Shown here: positions 1-6,584 of the stretch, in pieces
How the letters are laid out: every line of letters starts with the position of its first letter
Position numbering within the stretch: the stretch's first letter is position 1
Assembly: GCA_021781255.1 (NCBI GenBank)
Contig: JAJXXG010000685.1
Coordinates: 1-8,009 of the forward strand
DNA: 8,009 bases
From: Acidobacteriota bacterium
GTDB taxonomy: Bacteria; Acidobacteriota; Terriglobia; Terriglobales; Acidobacteriaceae
Direction: 5' to 3'
Made by a program: the position numbers and the translations under genes
Notes under the pieces: generated by a model
What the model was told of the DNA's origin: nothing
Databases searched by the model: none
Seen by the model: only the letters and a program-made list of their open reading frames with translations

Positions 1-582
1 AAATTCAGGTTGGCCCTGTTGCGACTGGTTCTGCTGCTCCGGATGGCTCTGAAAGCCATGCGAGCCCAGGATTTGCCCAGTGGTGAGGTCTACAACCCGC
101 AGAGAGCCCTCCAACGAATACCGTGTTTTGGAGATGAAGGTGCGAACCACCGAGTTATTGAGAAAGTTGCGTTGATCATTAAAGAGTGGCTGTTGCGATG
201 GGGAGCAGGTGTTGACACTGACGATGATCAACGCGCTCGGTCCGAGAATCCTGCCGAGTTGCGCAGCGCTGTTTGGATCCTCATAGCCGCTCTGGCCAAA
301 ACGATTCTCGGACATGATCTGGTTCAGAGCCTGCCGCTCAACAACATCCATTCCACCCTGCTGAAAGATCGGAATGAGTTTGCTGTCAATCAACTCAGTG
401 GCCTGGTTCAAACATGTCCCTTCTGGATTGCCGAACGCTACGCGTTTCACAGTGAGGCCAAACTGCGGTGGACGGCTGACCAGAAGCGGCACGGTCTTAG
501 GCTGGCTTAGAGAGAAGAACTGTGCGTGTACGAAGGAACTCGTGAGGATGCAGAACAGTGCGACTTTGAGAATTGATTTCAT
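1..582 (-). CDS. Secreted CsgG-family protein, 3' end outside window
   Basis: The minus strand is open from an ATG at 582 to the window edge, giving the first 194 residues with no stop. Residues 1-20 form a signal peptide (MKSILKVALF start, likely cut after VHA, before Q21). The next part resembles the CsgG fold (the family of the curli secretion channel and of LpoB-type envelope lipoproteins): DVVERQALNQIMSEN at 79-93, FGQSGYED at 95-102, AAQLGRILGPSALIIVSV at 106-123 and RVVDLTTGQIL at 162-172, the usual order of CsgG motifs. There is no lipobox cysteine, so the product should be soluble in the periplasm or secreted, unlike CsgG itself. An SD-like CGGAGA lies 6 bases before the ATG. It follows the 668-1198 gene by 85 bases and may be cotranscribed. 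Family assignment is fairly secure; the exact role (channel, synthase activator or other) cannot be told. Confidence 0.85.
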   Translation of the reverse strand, partial: MKSILKVALFCILTSSFVHAQFFSLSQPKTVPLLVSRPPQFGLTVKRVAFGNPEGTCLNQATELIDSKLIPIFQQGGMDVVERQALNQIMSENRFGQSGYEDPNSAAQLGRILGPSALIIVSVNTCSPSQQPLFNDQRNFLNNSVVRTFISKTRYSLEGSLRVVDLTTGQILGSHGFQSHPEQQNQSQQGQPEF

Positions 583-667
583 CGTGCGTCTCCGTTCGTT
601 TCTATGCTTGCTGGCGGGAGGGCTGGTGGCTCTGGATCGAATAGCCTTCAGGACCGGACTGCTGATG

Positions 668-1198
668 TCACGCAGTGATGGTTGCGCGTTCACGCCTTGC
701 GTCCACCAGGCGCTGAATGATCTCGCACACACGGGCAGCTTCCGATTCATCCAGCGTTTTTCCTTCAATCACCGAGCGCTTGAAGGGAATTTCGCTTATC
801 CTGCCGCCGATGTCCGTGAAGCCGACCGTCAGTGTCTTATTGAGTACGTAGTACAGGATGGCGATTGCGATCCCTATAAGACCAAATGAGAAGAACGTCA
901 TGGCGCCAAGAATGAAACCCAGGATCACGGCCTCTTTGAGCGGCCGTTTGAAGGCGTAGAAGGTCGAGCAAGTGTTCTCAAGTGGCGTGATGAAGTTCAG
1001 GGTGCCTTCGAGCGAACCCTTGCGGAAGATGATCTTGTCGGCCTGCACGATCAGTTGAACGGTGGGGCTGATGCCCAGCAGGTTCAGCAGCCAGGCAACC
1101 AAGCCGCCCGCGCGGCCGGAGATGTTGACGTAATTTGCGTCCGAATCCTGCAGGTTCGCAGCAGACCAGGACTTGATGACAAATGCAGTTGCGGCCAT
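668..1198 (-). CDS. Hypothetical membrane-hairpin protein, 176 aa
   Basis: The ATG at 1198 is set by a strong GAGGAG ribosome site (1206-1211) seven bases upstream. There is no signal peptide. Residues 1-85 are mostly soluble, with SGRAGGLVAWLLNLLGISP at 27-45 and a strand-rich part (VQLIVQADKIIFRKGSLEG, 47-65) that reads like a small PH-like or SHOCT-type beta domain; that is inference only. Residues 88-120 are strongly hydrophobic and long enough for two closely spaced membrane segments, a hairpin. The tail (121-176) begins with strands (LTVGFTDIGGRISEIPF) and ends in a charged helix rich in E, R and K. I recognise the general pattern from uncharacterised bacterial membrane proteins but cannot name a family. 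It lies 24 bases downstream of the 1223-1519 gene, so the two probably share a transcript. Confidence 0.85.
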   Translation of the reverse strand: MAATAFVIKSWSAANLQDSDANYVNISGRAGGLVAWLLNLLGISPTVQLIVQADKIIFRKGSLEGTLNFITPLENTCSTFYAFKRPLKEAVILGFILGAMTFFSFGLIGIAIAILYYVLNKTLTVGFTDIGGRISEIPFKRSVIEGKTLDESEAARVCEIIQRLVDARRERATITA

Positions 1199-1205
1199 AT
1201 GTTTG

Positions 1206-1211
1206 CTCCTC
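1206..1211 (-). promoter_or_regulatory. Ribosome binding site of the 176-aa membrane protein
   Basis: The minus strand reads GAGGAG here, a near-perfect match to the anti-SD complement, seven bases before the ATG at 1198. It fixes the start and lies in the 24-base gap after the stop of the upstream gene. Confidence 0.7.
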
Positions 1212-1222
1212 GGAAAGGTTTC

Positions 1223-1519
1223 TTACTTCGTCGCCTGCGGTGCCAGGCGTGCAACAGGTTGTCCTAAGGTGAGCTTGCCCCAGCGGATGGGACTTGCCTT
1301 GCCTTCAAACGCAGCGTCGGAGTACAACCAAATCTCCTCGCTGTTGGCATCCATCAGCGCCAGATATCCGCCACTGGGAACTCCATCGAAACTGCATGAT
1401 GGACAGAGAACAACAATGTTTTGCCCGGATCCCCTGACGGAGTGCGGACCGCTCCAAAACAAGAACACGGCTAGTGCCACGCCAACAATTGCTATCAAGC
1501 TTAAAAGTCGCGATTTCAT
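1223..1519 (-). CDS. Small membrane-anchored or secreted protein with CPSC motif, 98 aa
   Basis: A longer frame extends upstream to 1741, but its first 74 residues are arginine/serine-rich and look non-coding, so I start at the ATG at 1519. It encodes MKSRLLSLIAIVGVALAVFL, a positively charged end followed by a hydrophobic segment (residues 4-22), either a signal peptide or a signal anchor. After a short linker come VVLCPSCSF (36-44, a C-x-x-C pair at 39 and 42), GGYLALMDANSEEIWLYSD (50-68) and a closing part, SPIRWGKLTLGQPVARLAP. The C-x-x-C pair could bind metal or form a disulfide outside the membrane; that is speculation. The SD is weak (GCGAGA). I know no named family. It is the first gene of the 1519-to-668 pair and has about 400 non-coding bases upstream. 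Confidence 0.75.
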   Translation of the reverse strand: MKSRLLSLIAIVGVALAVFLFWSGPHSVRGSGQNIVVLCPSCSFDGVPSGGYLALMDANSEEIWLYSDAAFEGKASPIRWGKLTLGQPVARLAPQATK

Positions 1520-1620
1520 CGTGGTGTCTCGCTTTGCAAATGCGTATTGTGTGTTTAACCTCTCATCAATGAGTCGGCAACTATGTGACCTCGAACTCCG
1601 ACGATCCCGCTGTGCAAAAC

Positions 1621-1637
1621 ATCTACCCGCGGTAGAT
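1621..1637. repeat. Perfect inverted repeat, 7-base arms
   Basis: ATCTACC-CGC-GGTAGAT is a perfect palindrome with a three-base centre. It lies about 100 bases upstream of the start of the 98-residue protein gene, in non-coding DNA. Size and symmetry fit a binding site for a dimeric regulator. As a terminator hairpin it lacks a T run on either strand. Function is inferred from position only. Confidence 0.45.
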
Positions 1638-1888
1638 TTGCTGCGGAGTGGAAAGTGCACCGCGGCTGCTCGCCGGCCTTCGTTGTTCCTCTTTCGCGGC
1701 AAAACCCTACTTAGCGGCATGCTCACCAAGGCGCAAAGCAAAAACCATGGATGGAGTCACGCGCCCTTTTCGGTGAACTCTGCGGGGGTGTTCAGGCAAT
1801 TGACTCTCATTTCGCAGGTCATTGACTTCGCATCTACCGCGACTTTCCATTTGTGGCGGCATGCACGAATTCAGCTCGCCGCGCAAAT

Positions 1889-1918
1889 CGCCAAGACCTC
1901 GCATGCTTTCACTTGGCG
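1889..1918 (-). terminator. Possible terminator stem-loop after the four-span membrane protein
   Basis: Arms CGCCAAG (1889-1895) and CTTGGCG (1912-1918) are exact complements around a 16-base loop, starting four bases past the TGA of the 1922-2425 gene. On the minus strand the stem is followed by ATTTGCG, not a proper U tract, so intrinsic termination would be weak at best. Confidence 0.3.
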
Positions 1919-1921
1919 CCA

Positions 1922-2425
1922 TCAGGATGACTCGGCGCGTTGAATGCCGACTTCGGACGCGGCCGCGCGCCTGCTCTGCAAGAGCATGAAGACGTTCCAA
2001 ATGGCGCTCGCAACCAATAGAGCGAGTGCGAGGGTGTAGCCGGTTTGATAATTCGCCTGCACCATTCCTCCGGCCTGGCTCTGCAATTCGCCATTGAGGT
2101 GGGACCTCAGAATGATGAGGGACACGGCGCCTGCACCTGCTGCAACAGCCCGCCCACTGGCCATCGTCCTCCCCGTGATACTCAAGAAAACACCAACTAA
2201 CGCGCAGAGGCCTGCGATGGCGGCGAAGGGGTCCGCGTCGATGTGCTGCTTTTGCGGCGGCCCGAATGGCTCCGGCTGCGAAAGGGTAGTTCCGGTGGCC
2301 AGTTGCTGACCGGTCAGCGTAAACGCTTCAACTCCGCCGCAGGACACTGCGACAAACGGAAGGAAGAAGCACAGTGCGCTGCCTGCGAAGAGCAGTGCGG
2401 AAGCAAGTGATTTGTGATCAGCCAT
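1922..2425 (-). CDS. Hypothetical four-span inner-membrane protein, 167 aa
   Basis: An upstream in-frame ATG at 2446 has no ribosome site, whereas the ATG at 2425 follows GGAGG by four bases, so I use the latter (MADHKSLASA). Four hydrophobic segments are visible: about 8-29, 66-84, 91-106 and 129-149. Between the first two is a roughly 36-residue loop starting VSCGGVEAFTLTGQQLATG (27-45), then a proline/glutamine-rich stretch. The SCGG...LTGxQLATG arrangement at the first membrane exit recurs, as I remember it, in uncharacterised small bacterial membrane proteins, but I cannot name a family or function. The C-terminal tail is short and polar. The gene starts 21 bases after the stop of the frameshifted mini-lipoprotein and is probably on its transcript. 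Confidence 0.82.
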   Translation of the reverse strand: MADHKSLASALLFAGSALCFFLPFVAVSCGGVEAFTLTGQQLATGTTLSQPEPFGPPQKQHIDADPFAAIAGLCALVGVFLSITGRTMASGRAVAAGAGAVSLIILRSHLNGELQSQAGGMVQANYQTGYTLALALLVASAIWNVFMLLQSRRAAASEVGIQRAESS

Positions 2426-2446
2426 AAGTCCTCCGTCCTGTCCCAT

Positions 2447-2651
2447 CTATTGCATCGTGAGGGTAATCGCGCCCGTCTCTGTCGTGGATCCAGACACTCC
2501 GGTGATCGTGATGGTGTAAGAGCCTGCGGTTGTGCCGGGCTTCGTCGCTCCGCCCCCCGCTGTCGCCCGAAGCAGCGCCGCCTCCGCAGTCCGAAATGCC
2601 ACCGGTCAAAAGCGATAAGAAGGTCACCGCGCCAAGCACCACACTTTTCAC
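2447..2651 (-). pseudogene. Mini-lipoprotein gene with +1 frameshift in a G6 run
   Basis: Translation from a GTG at 2651 gives MKSVVLGAVTFLSLLTGG then ISDCGGGAASGDSGG, a signal-peptide-like start with a cysteine at 22 followed by glycines, typical of a lipoprotein although the lipobox (ISDC) is poor. This frame then turns into H/R-rich nonsense. One frame over, the same DNA reads GATKPGTTAGSYTITITG, then VSGSTTETGAITLTMQ and TAG at 2447-2449, the typical last strands of an Ig-like domain in acidobacterial surface proteins. Removing one base from the C6 run at 2553-2558 (G6 on the coding strand) joins both halves into a 67-residue product. AAGGA lies 11 bases before the GTG. It is a real frameshift, a phase-variable tract or a sequencing error. 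The next gene follows after 21 bases. Confidence 0.65.
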
Positions 2652-2786
2652 ACTTGTTTCCGTCCTTATTCAGCATCCCAGCGCGTTTCCTCTCGAATCC
2701 TTGGCCCGGCGTTGAGAATTATCGATCAAGAACATCTTCCAAGTTGATGCGCACACCCGCGCATTGCCGGCCCTGCTCCCAGTAGG
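2652..2786. other. Gap between the propeller lipoprotein and the mini-lipoprotein
   Basis: This 135-base stretch holds no gene. On the minus strand it has a stem-loop soon after the lipoprotein's stop (2747-2764) and a GATAAT hexamer at 2718-2723, about 66 bases before the GTG of the next gene. That hexamer matches a -10 box at five of six positions, but no good -35 box stands at the right distance. It may be where one transcript ends and the next begins. Confidence 0.35.
2747..2764 (-). terminator. Possible terminator hairpin after the large lipoprotein
   Basis: The minus strand reads ATGCGC-GGGTGT-GCGCAT, a perfect six-base stem with a six-base loop, 22 bases past the TGA at 2787-2789. The following bases are CAACTT, with no U tract, so it is only a weak candidate for intrinsic termination. 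Confidence 0.3.
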
Positions 2787-5700
2787 TCAGTGCTGCAGAG
2801 ATTGCGCTGGCCTTGGTAACGCAATGTGCGGCCGCGTCACCTGCCGCGGAGCAATGAATGGCTTCACCACTTGGGGCGTTCCCACTCGCGGCGTGGTCGC
2901 GGCCAATGCCGCCAGGTTTGAGATTTGGAAGATGACGCCATCGTCGTTCGTCCCCCCATATGCGGTTGTGCCATAAAGGTTGCCGTCTGTTCCCTGGACA
3001 AGCGCTGATTCGGGCCATGAACCATCTGATTGACCTGTGAATGCGTAAAGAACGGTCACATTGCCAGCCGCGTCCATGCGAAAAACGGTGCCGCACCCGG
3101 GTCCGTAAGGACCCGTGCAACTGGTATCGCCGCCGGACTCGGTGGTTCCATAAAAGTAGCCGTCAGAGGCCTGCACCAGTTGGGCGGGGTATGCTCCATC
3201 CGGGCCTGAGAAGCTATGAAGCGGCGTAAAGTTCCCGGCCGTGTCAATCTTGAACACGGTCCCACAGCCCGACCAGGATGCGCCGCCTGAGCAGCTTGTA
3301 CTCCCCCCGGAAAGCGTCGTTCCGTACATCTGGCCGTCTTTCCCGACGATCAATTGCGCATCCGGTGCGGCGCCATCCTGCTGCGCAAATGAGTGAAGAA
3401 CCTTCACCGCGCTAGACGCTGTCATTTGAAATACCGTGCCGCAGCCGGGCGATGCATACGACGAGCAGGTTTGATCCCCTCCGCCGATGGTGGTCCCGTA
3501 AAAGTTTCCGTCTGGCATTTGAAGCAGTGCAGCCGCCGGATACGCGCCATCAGGCCCTGAGAAGCTATGCTCCAAGGCGGGAATGCCCAGGCTGTTAAGT
3601 TGAAAGATGGTTCCGCAGCTTGGTTCCGAGACTCCATCTACGCTACCGCCGCATGTAACACTGCCCCCGACGAGGCTTGCGCCGTATATGCTTCCGTCTG
3701 CAGCCTGGATCAATGCTGCATCCGGGCCAACCCCAACGGCTGCGCTATATGGGCCGAACGAGTACAGTACATTGAAATTCTGGGAGGCATCTACACTGAA
3801 CAATGCTCCGCATCCTGCGAAAGTGGATGTCCCGCCCGCCATGCAATCGGAAGTGTTTGTTCCTCCAAATTCTGTGGTTCCGTACCAGGACCCGGATGGT
3901 GTCTGCAGAAGTGAGGCGCTTGGATATGCGCCGTCCAGACCGGAGAATTGATGCAGAGTTGTCACATTCCCGGCAGTGTCGGCTTTGTAGATCGATCCAC
4001 AGCCTGCTAAAGACGCAATGTACGAACACGACAAGTCGCCACCTGCTTCCGTCGTTCCATACAAATACCCGTCGCTTCCAAAGACCGGACCGCCCCAGGG
4101 ACCTGCGCCTTCCGTGGAATGGTCGAACGAGTGCAGCGTCCTGATGGATGGTCCGGCAACGACATTCACGGTCGCGGTCGCTGATTCGGACGTATTCGCT
4201 GTATTCGTTGCGATGACGTGATATGTGCCCGTAAATGTCGGAGCGGCATAGATGCCTGCGCTCGTGATGCTTCCGCCCGAGGCGCCTTCTTCGACACCCC
4301 ACGTGACGCTTCCGCCCGAGGCGACTGATGCGGTGAACGTCTGCAATGACCCTGCAGGAACATACACCAAAACGGGGCTGATTGTAATGAACGGCGCCAC
4401 CGTAAATGTCGCAGCGGCCGATCCGCCACCTGTGCCCGGATTTGTCACTGTAACCGGAATAGTTCCAGCTTGAGCGACGACCGTCGCGGGAACCGCCGCA
4501 GTCAGTGCTCCAGAGTTCTGCCAATTGGTCACAAGCGGTGTAGATCCGAAATTGACGACTGCGCCCGGCACGAAATTACTGCCAGCAACCCCCAGCGTAA
4601 AGGCAGGGCTGCCAGCTGCAATTTGAGCCGGCGAAAGGGTCTGGATAACGGGGCTCGACGACGACGGGGAGAACGGTCCGGAAGCCGATTTAATGGTTGT
4701 GCTGTAGTCGAACATGTTGCCAAGGCTGTAGCTTGCGAGATTTTCGCCAAGGAAACCCACATCCACGCTCATAGGGCCCTCTATGCCACCAATGAGCGTC
4801 CACCATGGGTTCGCATTGATATCGGCGTTGAATTCTATATAGCCATCCGGCTTGAACGAGGGCCCAACCAAATCCCACACCTTGAGGTCTATCCCAACCC
4901 CCGCATACGCCTTTGCTTCGAGAGAACTGTCAATCACCGGTGGCGTAAAGGAGAACTGCAGAGACGGGGTGGGCTGAACCGGCGTCCACTGCCCCGACGA
5001 GTAATTAACGCCGCCGGTAATTGATCCTGCCTCGCTGGCTTCGGTCGAAAACCCGGCGGAGATATTTCCGCTGGCCCCCGCGAAAACAGTCACCACCGGA
5101 GTAACCCAGATTGGCAGTCCCGGCACAGGGATGGTGGGAGCTACCAGCGTACCCAACACGATCGGATCAGGATCAAATGAGCCACTCAGAAATTCCCCTT
5201 GCAATGAGAGATCGGAGTATTCGCCTACTGTCGCGGTCGCGGTCAAAGAGTTGAGCTGCGGTTGAAGGTTGAAGAGCCCCTTCCCCACCATGTCCACGCT
5301 GAAGTTGAGCCCTGAGCAGACCTCGACCTGTCCGCTGAGCGTAATCCCAACCTCCGGATCGAAGCTGATTGATTCGGGAATGTCAAATACGCCGAGGGAA
5401 GAGCTTCCGCATGGATCCTGAACCGCATTGGAAGTGGAGATAGAGCGGGCCAGAGGGTGCGGCCCTAACGTGGTTCCAGGATGAAATACCACGCCGGATA
5501 GGGTGCGCACAGATTGAACATTCGCCGAGTTAGCCTGGCTATTGAGCCCGATGGAAAGTCGCTGAAACGCATCGGCCAAGGTGGCACTCTGAACTGTTAC
5601 AACAATTACCGAGGATCCAGGACTGACTGCCGTGATCTTTCGAAGCAATCCAAAGGGTGCTACGCTGTTGGCTCCCAAGGGCGGGACTACGAGTACATTC

Positions 5701-6584
5701 CCCGCTTGCAGCGATTGGGCAACTGTGCTGGCACTGCTGATAGTCAGGGTAGAGCCATCGGAGGAAATCTGCAGACTTTCCATGCCCGATGTATCCAAAA
5801 CCTTTGTAGACTGCGGTATGACGTCATAATAGTCAACAGCGACTGAAGTCGGACTGCCAGAGGTAACCTGCGCCGTTTGTGTCTGTAATTTTGCAATATA
5901 GGTGCTCGAGCCGGCAGTAACAGATGATGCGGTGACCGTGTAAGTTCCAGGTATGGCCGCAATCATCTGGCTGGCAGCTACTTGAGTCTCTTGGCCGTTC
6001 GGGTCCGTCACCGTAACGGCCCCGGGTGTTCCGGATGGCAGGTCGGTGATGGATATCGCCAAGGCAGTTGTGTTCGCTGCGGTGATCGAACCAGCGCCGG
6101 ATTTTGTAGTGTCTTGCGTTGAAGTAGCTGTAATGGCCGCTGTTCCGGCCGCGGTTGGAGTAAACACCCCGGCACTGCTGATCGTGCCGACATTCTCCGG
6201 GCTCACGGACCAGGTAACCGACGAACTGTAGTTTCCGGTGCCCGTGATGGTTGGCGTGCAGGTCGCAGTCTGGGTAATAAGGATGGAGGACGGAGCACAC
6301 GCAACGCTCACCGATGAAATAGTCGGTTGCGGCTGGGTTCCGCCGCCTTGGCTGCTTCCGCCGCTGCAGCCTGCCACAAAGCCGCAGAGAAGTATTGCAA
6401 GCGCAGTACGCCGCAGGCCATATCCGACGGGAAGCGATCCAAGTGAGCCGGATAAGAGGGCGGCACTCCAATGACTGTTGAGCGCTCTTGTTATTGAGAG
6501 CTTCGGAGCACAATTAACTTCATGTCCCTTCAGGTCTGACCTTTTGCAGCAGGCTAGCAAGGACGGAAATAATGAACGCATCAT
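2787..6584 (-). CDS. Large multidomain lipoprotein with seven GloVer (TIGR03803-type) repeats
   Basis: With the ATG at 6584 the product has 1265 residues. A lipoprotein signal, RRTALAILLCGFVAGC, ends at C73 and is followed by a Gly/Ser/Gln linker. Domains in order: bacterial Ig-like (about 88-170, with VTWSVSPENVGTISSAGVFT); a small beta domain with PGTYTVTASSV (about 171-254); a long unassigned beta-rich region (255-634); IPT/TIG (about 645-730); a second Ig-like domain (732-810, with VTWGVEEGASGGSITSAGIY); seven tandem repeats (817-1222) with the motif DGxxYGTTxxGG; and a proline/basic tail. Seven repeats suggest one closed seven-bladed propeller. It should sit on the outer face of a membrane, perhaps in adhesion or binding; no catalytic motif is seen. 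The start is uncertain: the frame stays open to a TTG at 6692, and either start leaves an unusually long stretch before the signal. The SD is weak (GGGGG). Confidence 0.88.
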   Translation of the reverse strand: MMRSLFPSLLACCKRSDLKGHEVNCAPKLSITRALNSHWSAALLSGSLGSLPVGYGLRRTALAILLCGFVAGCSGGSSQGGGTQPQPTISSVSVACAPSSILITQTATCTPTITGTGNYSSSVTWSVSPENVGTISSAGVFTPTAAGTAAITATSTQDTTKSGAGSITAANTTALAISITDLPSGTPGAVTVTDPNGQETQVAASQMIAAIPGTYTVTASSVTAGSSTYIAKLQTQTAQVTSGSPTSVAVDYYDVIPQSTKVLDTSGMESLQISSDGSTLTISSASTVAQSLQAGNVLVVPPLGANSVAPFGLLRKITAVSPGSSVIVVTVQSATLADAFQRLSIGLNSQANSANVQSVRTLSGVVFHPGTTLGPHPLARSISTSNAVQDPCGSSSLGVFDIPESISFDPEVGITLSGQVEVCSGLNFSVDMVGKGLFNLQPQLNSLTATATVGEYSDLSLQGEFLSGSFDPDPIVLGTLVAPTIPVPGLPIWVTPVVTVFAGASGNISAGFSTEASEAGSITGGVNYSSGQWTPVQPTPSLQFSFTPPVIDSSLEAKAYAGVGIDLKVWDLVGPSFKPDGYIEFNADINANPWWTLIGGIEGPMSVDVGFLGENLASYSLGNMFDYSTTIKSASGPFSPSSSSPVIQTLSPAQIAAGSPAFTLGVAGSNFVPGAVVNFGSTPLVTNWQNSGALTAAVPATVVAQAGTIPVTVTNPGTGGGSAAATFTVAPFITISPVLVYVPAGSLQTFTASVASGGSVTWGVEEGASGGSITSAGIYAAPTFTGTYHVIATNTANTSESATATVNVVAGPSIRTLHSFDHSTEGAGPWGGPVFGSDGYLYGTTEAGGDLSCSYIASLAGCGSIYKADTAGNVTTLHQFSGLDGAYPSASLLQTPSGSWYGTTEFGGTNTSDCMAGGTSTFAGCGALFSVDASQNFNVLYSFGPYSAAVGVGPDAALIQAADGSIYGASLVGGSVTCGGSVDGVSEPSCGTIFQLNSLGIPALEHSFSGPDGAYPAAALLQMPDGNFYGTTIGGGDQTCSSYASPGCGTVFQMTASSAVKVLHSFAQQDGAAPDAQLIVGKDGQMYGTTLSGGSTSCSGGASWSGCGTVFKIDTAGNFTPLHSFSGPDGAYPAQLVQASDGYFYGTTESGGDTSCTGPYGPGCGTVFRMDAAGNVTVLYAFTGQSDGSWPESALVQGTDGNLYGTTAYGGTNDDGVIFQISNLAALAATTPRVGTPQVVKPFIAPRQVTRPHIALPRPAQSLQH
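2919..4136 (-). repeat. Seven tandem GloVer protein repeats (propeller blades)
   Basis: Seven in-frame units of 44-64 codons start at an LHSF-like motif. Approximate spans, in protein order: 3957-4136, 3768-3956, 3576-3767, 3399-3575, 3222-3398, 3051-3221 and 2919-3050. The shared core is L(H/Y)xF...DGAYPxAxLxQ.xDGxxYGTTxxGG, a variable loop, then GCGTVFxxDxxGNxTx. Six units hold a cysteine pair in the loop (residues 853/862, 914/925, 978/990, 1040/1048, 1098/1107, 1156/1164, numbered from the ATG at 6584). The last unit lacks both cysteines and most of the loop. DNA similarity between units is modest apart from short shared stretches such as CCTGAGAAGCTATG near 3208 and 3556, so the array is old rather than freshly duplicated. 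Confidence 0.8.
4264..4323. repeat. 21-base direct repeat inside the second Ig-like domain
   Basis: The 21 bases beginning GTGATGCTTCCGCCC (4264-4284) recur at 4303-4323 with a single mismatch. The start-to-start distance is 39 bases, so the frame is kept, and on the minus strand the copies encode ASGGSVT and ASGGSIT. It is a small in-frame duplication within the lipoprotein gene. Confidence 0.6.

Larger units (their letters stand above)
1520..1921. other. Gene-poor 402-base gap with inverted repeats
   Basis: Open frames exist on both strands here, but their translations are rich in R, S, H and W, lack recognisable domains and have no good ribosome sites, so I call no gene. Because genes on both sides run leftwards, the gap should hold the end of the 1922-2425 transcript and the promoter of the 1223-1519 gene. 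It contains a perfect inverted repeat at 1621-1637, a small one at 1562-1573 (CTCAT-CA-ATGAG) and a stem-loop at 1889-1918. No clear -35/-10 pair is visible on the minus strand; the best near-match is TTGCCG with TAAACA 17 bases on. Confidence 0.5.

Noticed and set aside
10..510. Plus-strand open frame of 166 codons at the left edge
   Set aside because: It lies opposite the CsgG-family reading frame, which has a signal peptide and family motifs; the plus frame has neither.
1707..1921. Minus-strand frame just left of the four-span protein gene (MAPSESMRGL...)
   Set aside because: No ribosome site, composition like random GC-rich DNA, and it overlaps the inverted repeat at 1889-1918.
1173..1943. 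Plus-strand open frame of 256 codons
   Set aside because: It runs antisense over the CPSC gene and the non-coding gap, has no ribosome site or domain, and its translation is irregular and rich in S, R and H.
2314..2676. Minus-strand frame starting at the ATG at 2676 (MLNKDGNKCEKCGAW)
   Set aside because: After a C-x-x-C-like start it is R/S/P-rich nonsense and overlaps both the mini-lipoprotein and the start of the four-span protein. The other two frames give far better protein sequence.
3745..4524. Minus-strand open frame of 259 codons in a second frame of the lipoprotein gene
   Set aside because: It is a frame shadow of the repeat region, extremely R/S/H-rich with no domain.
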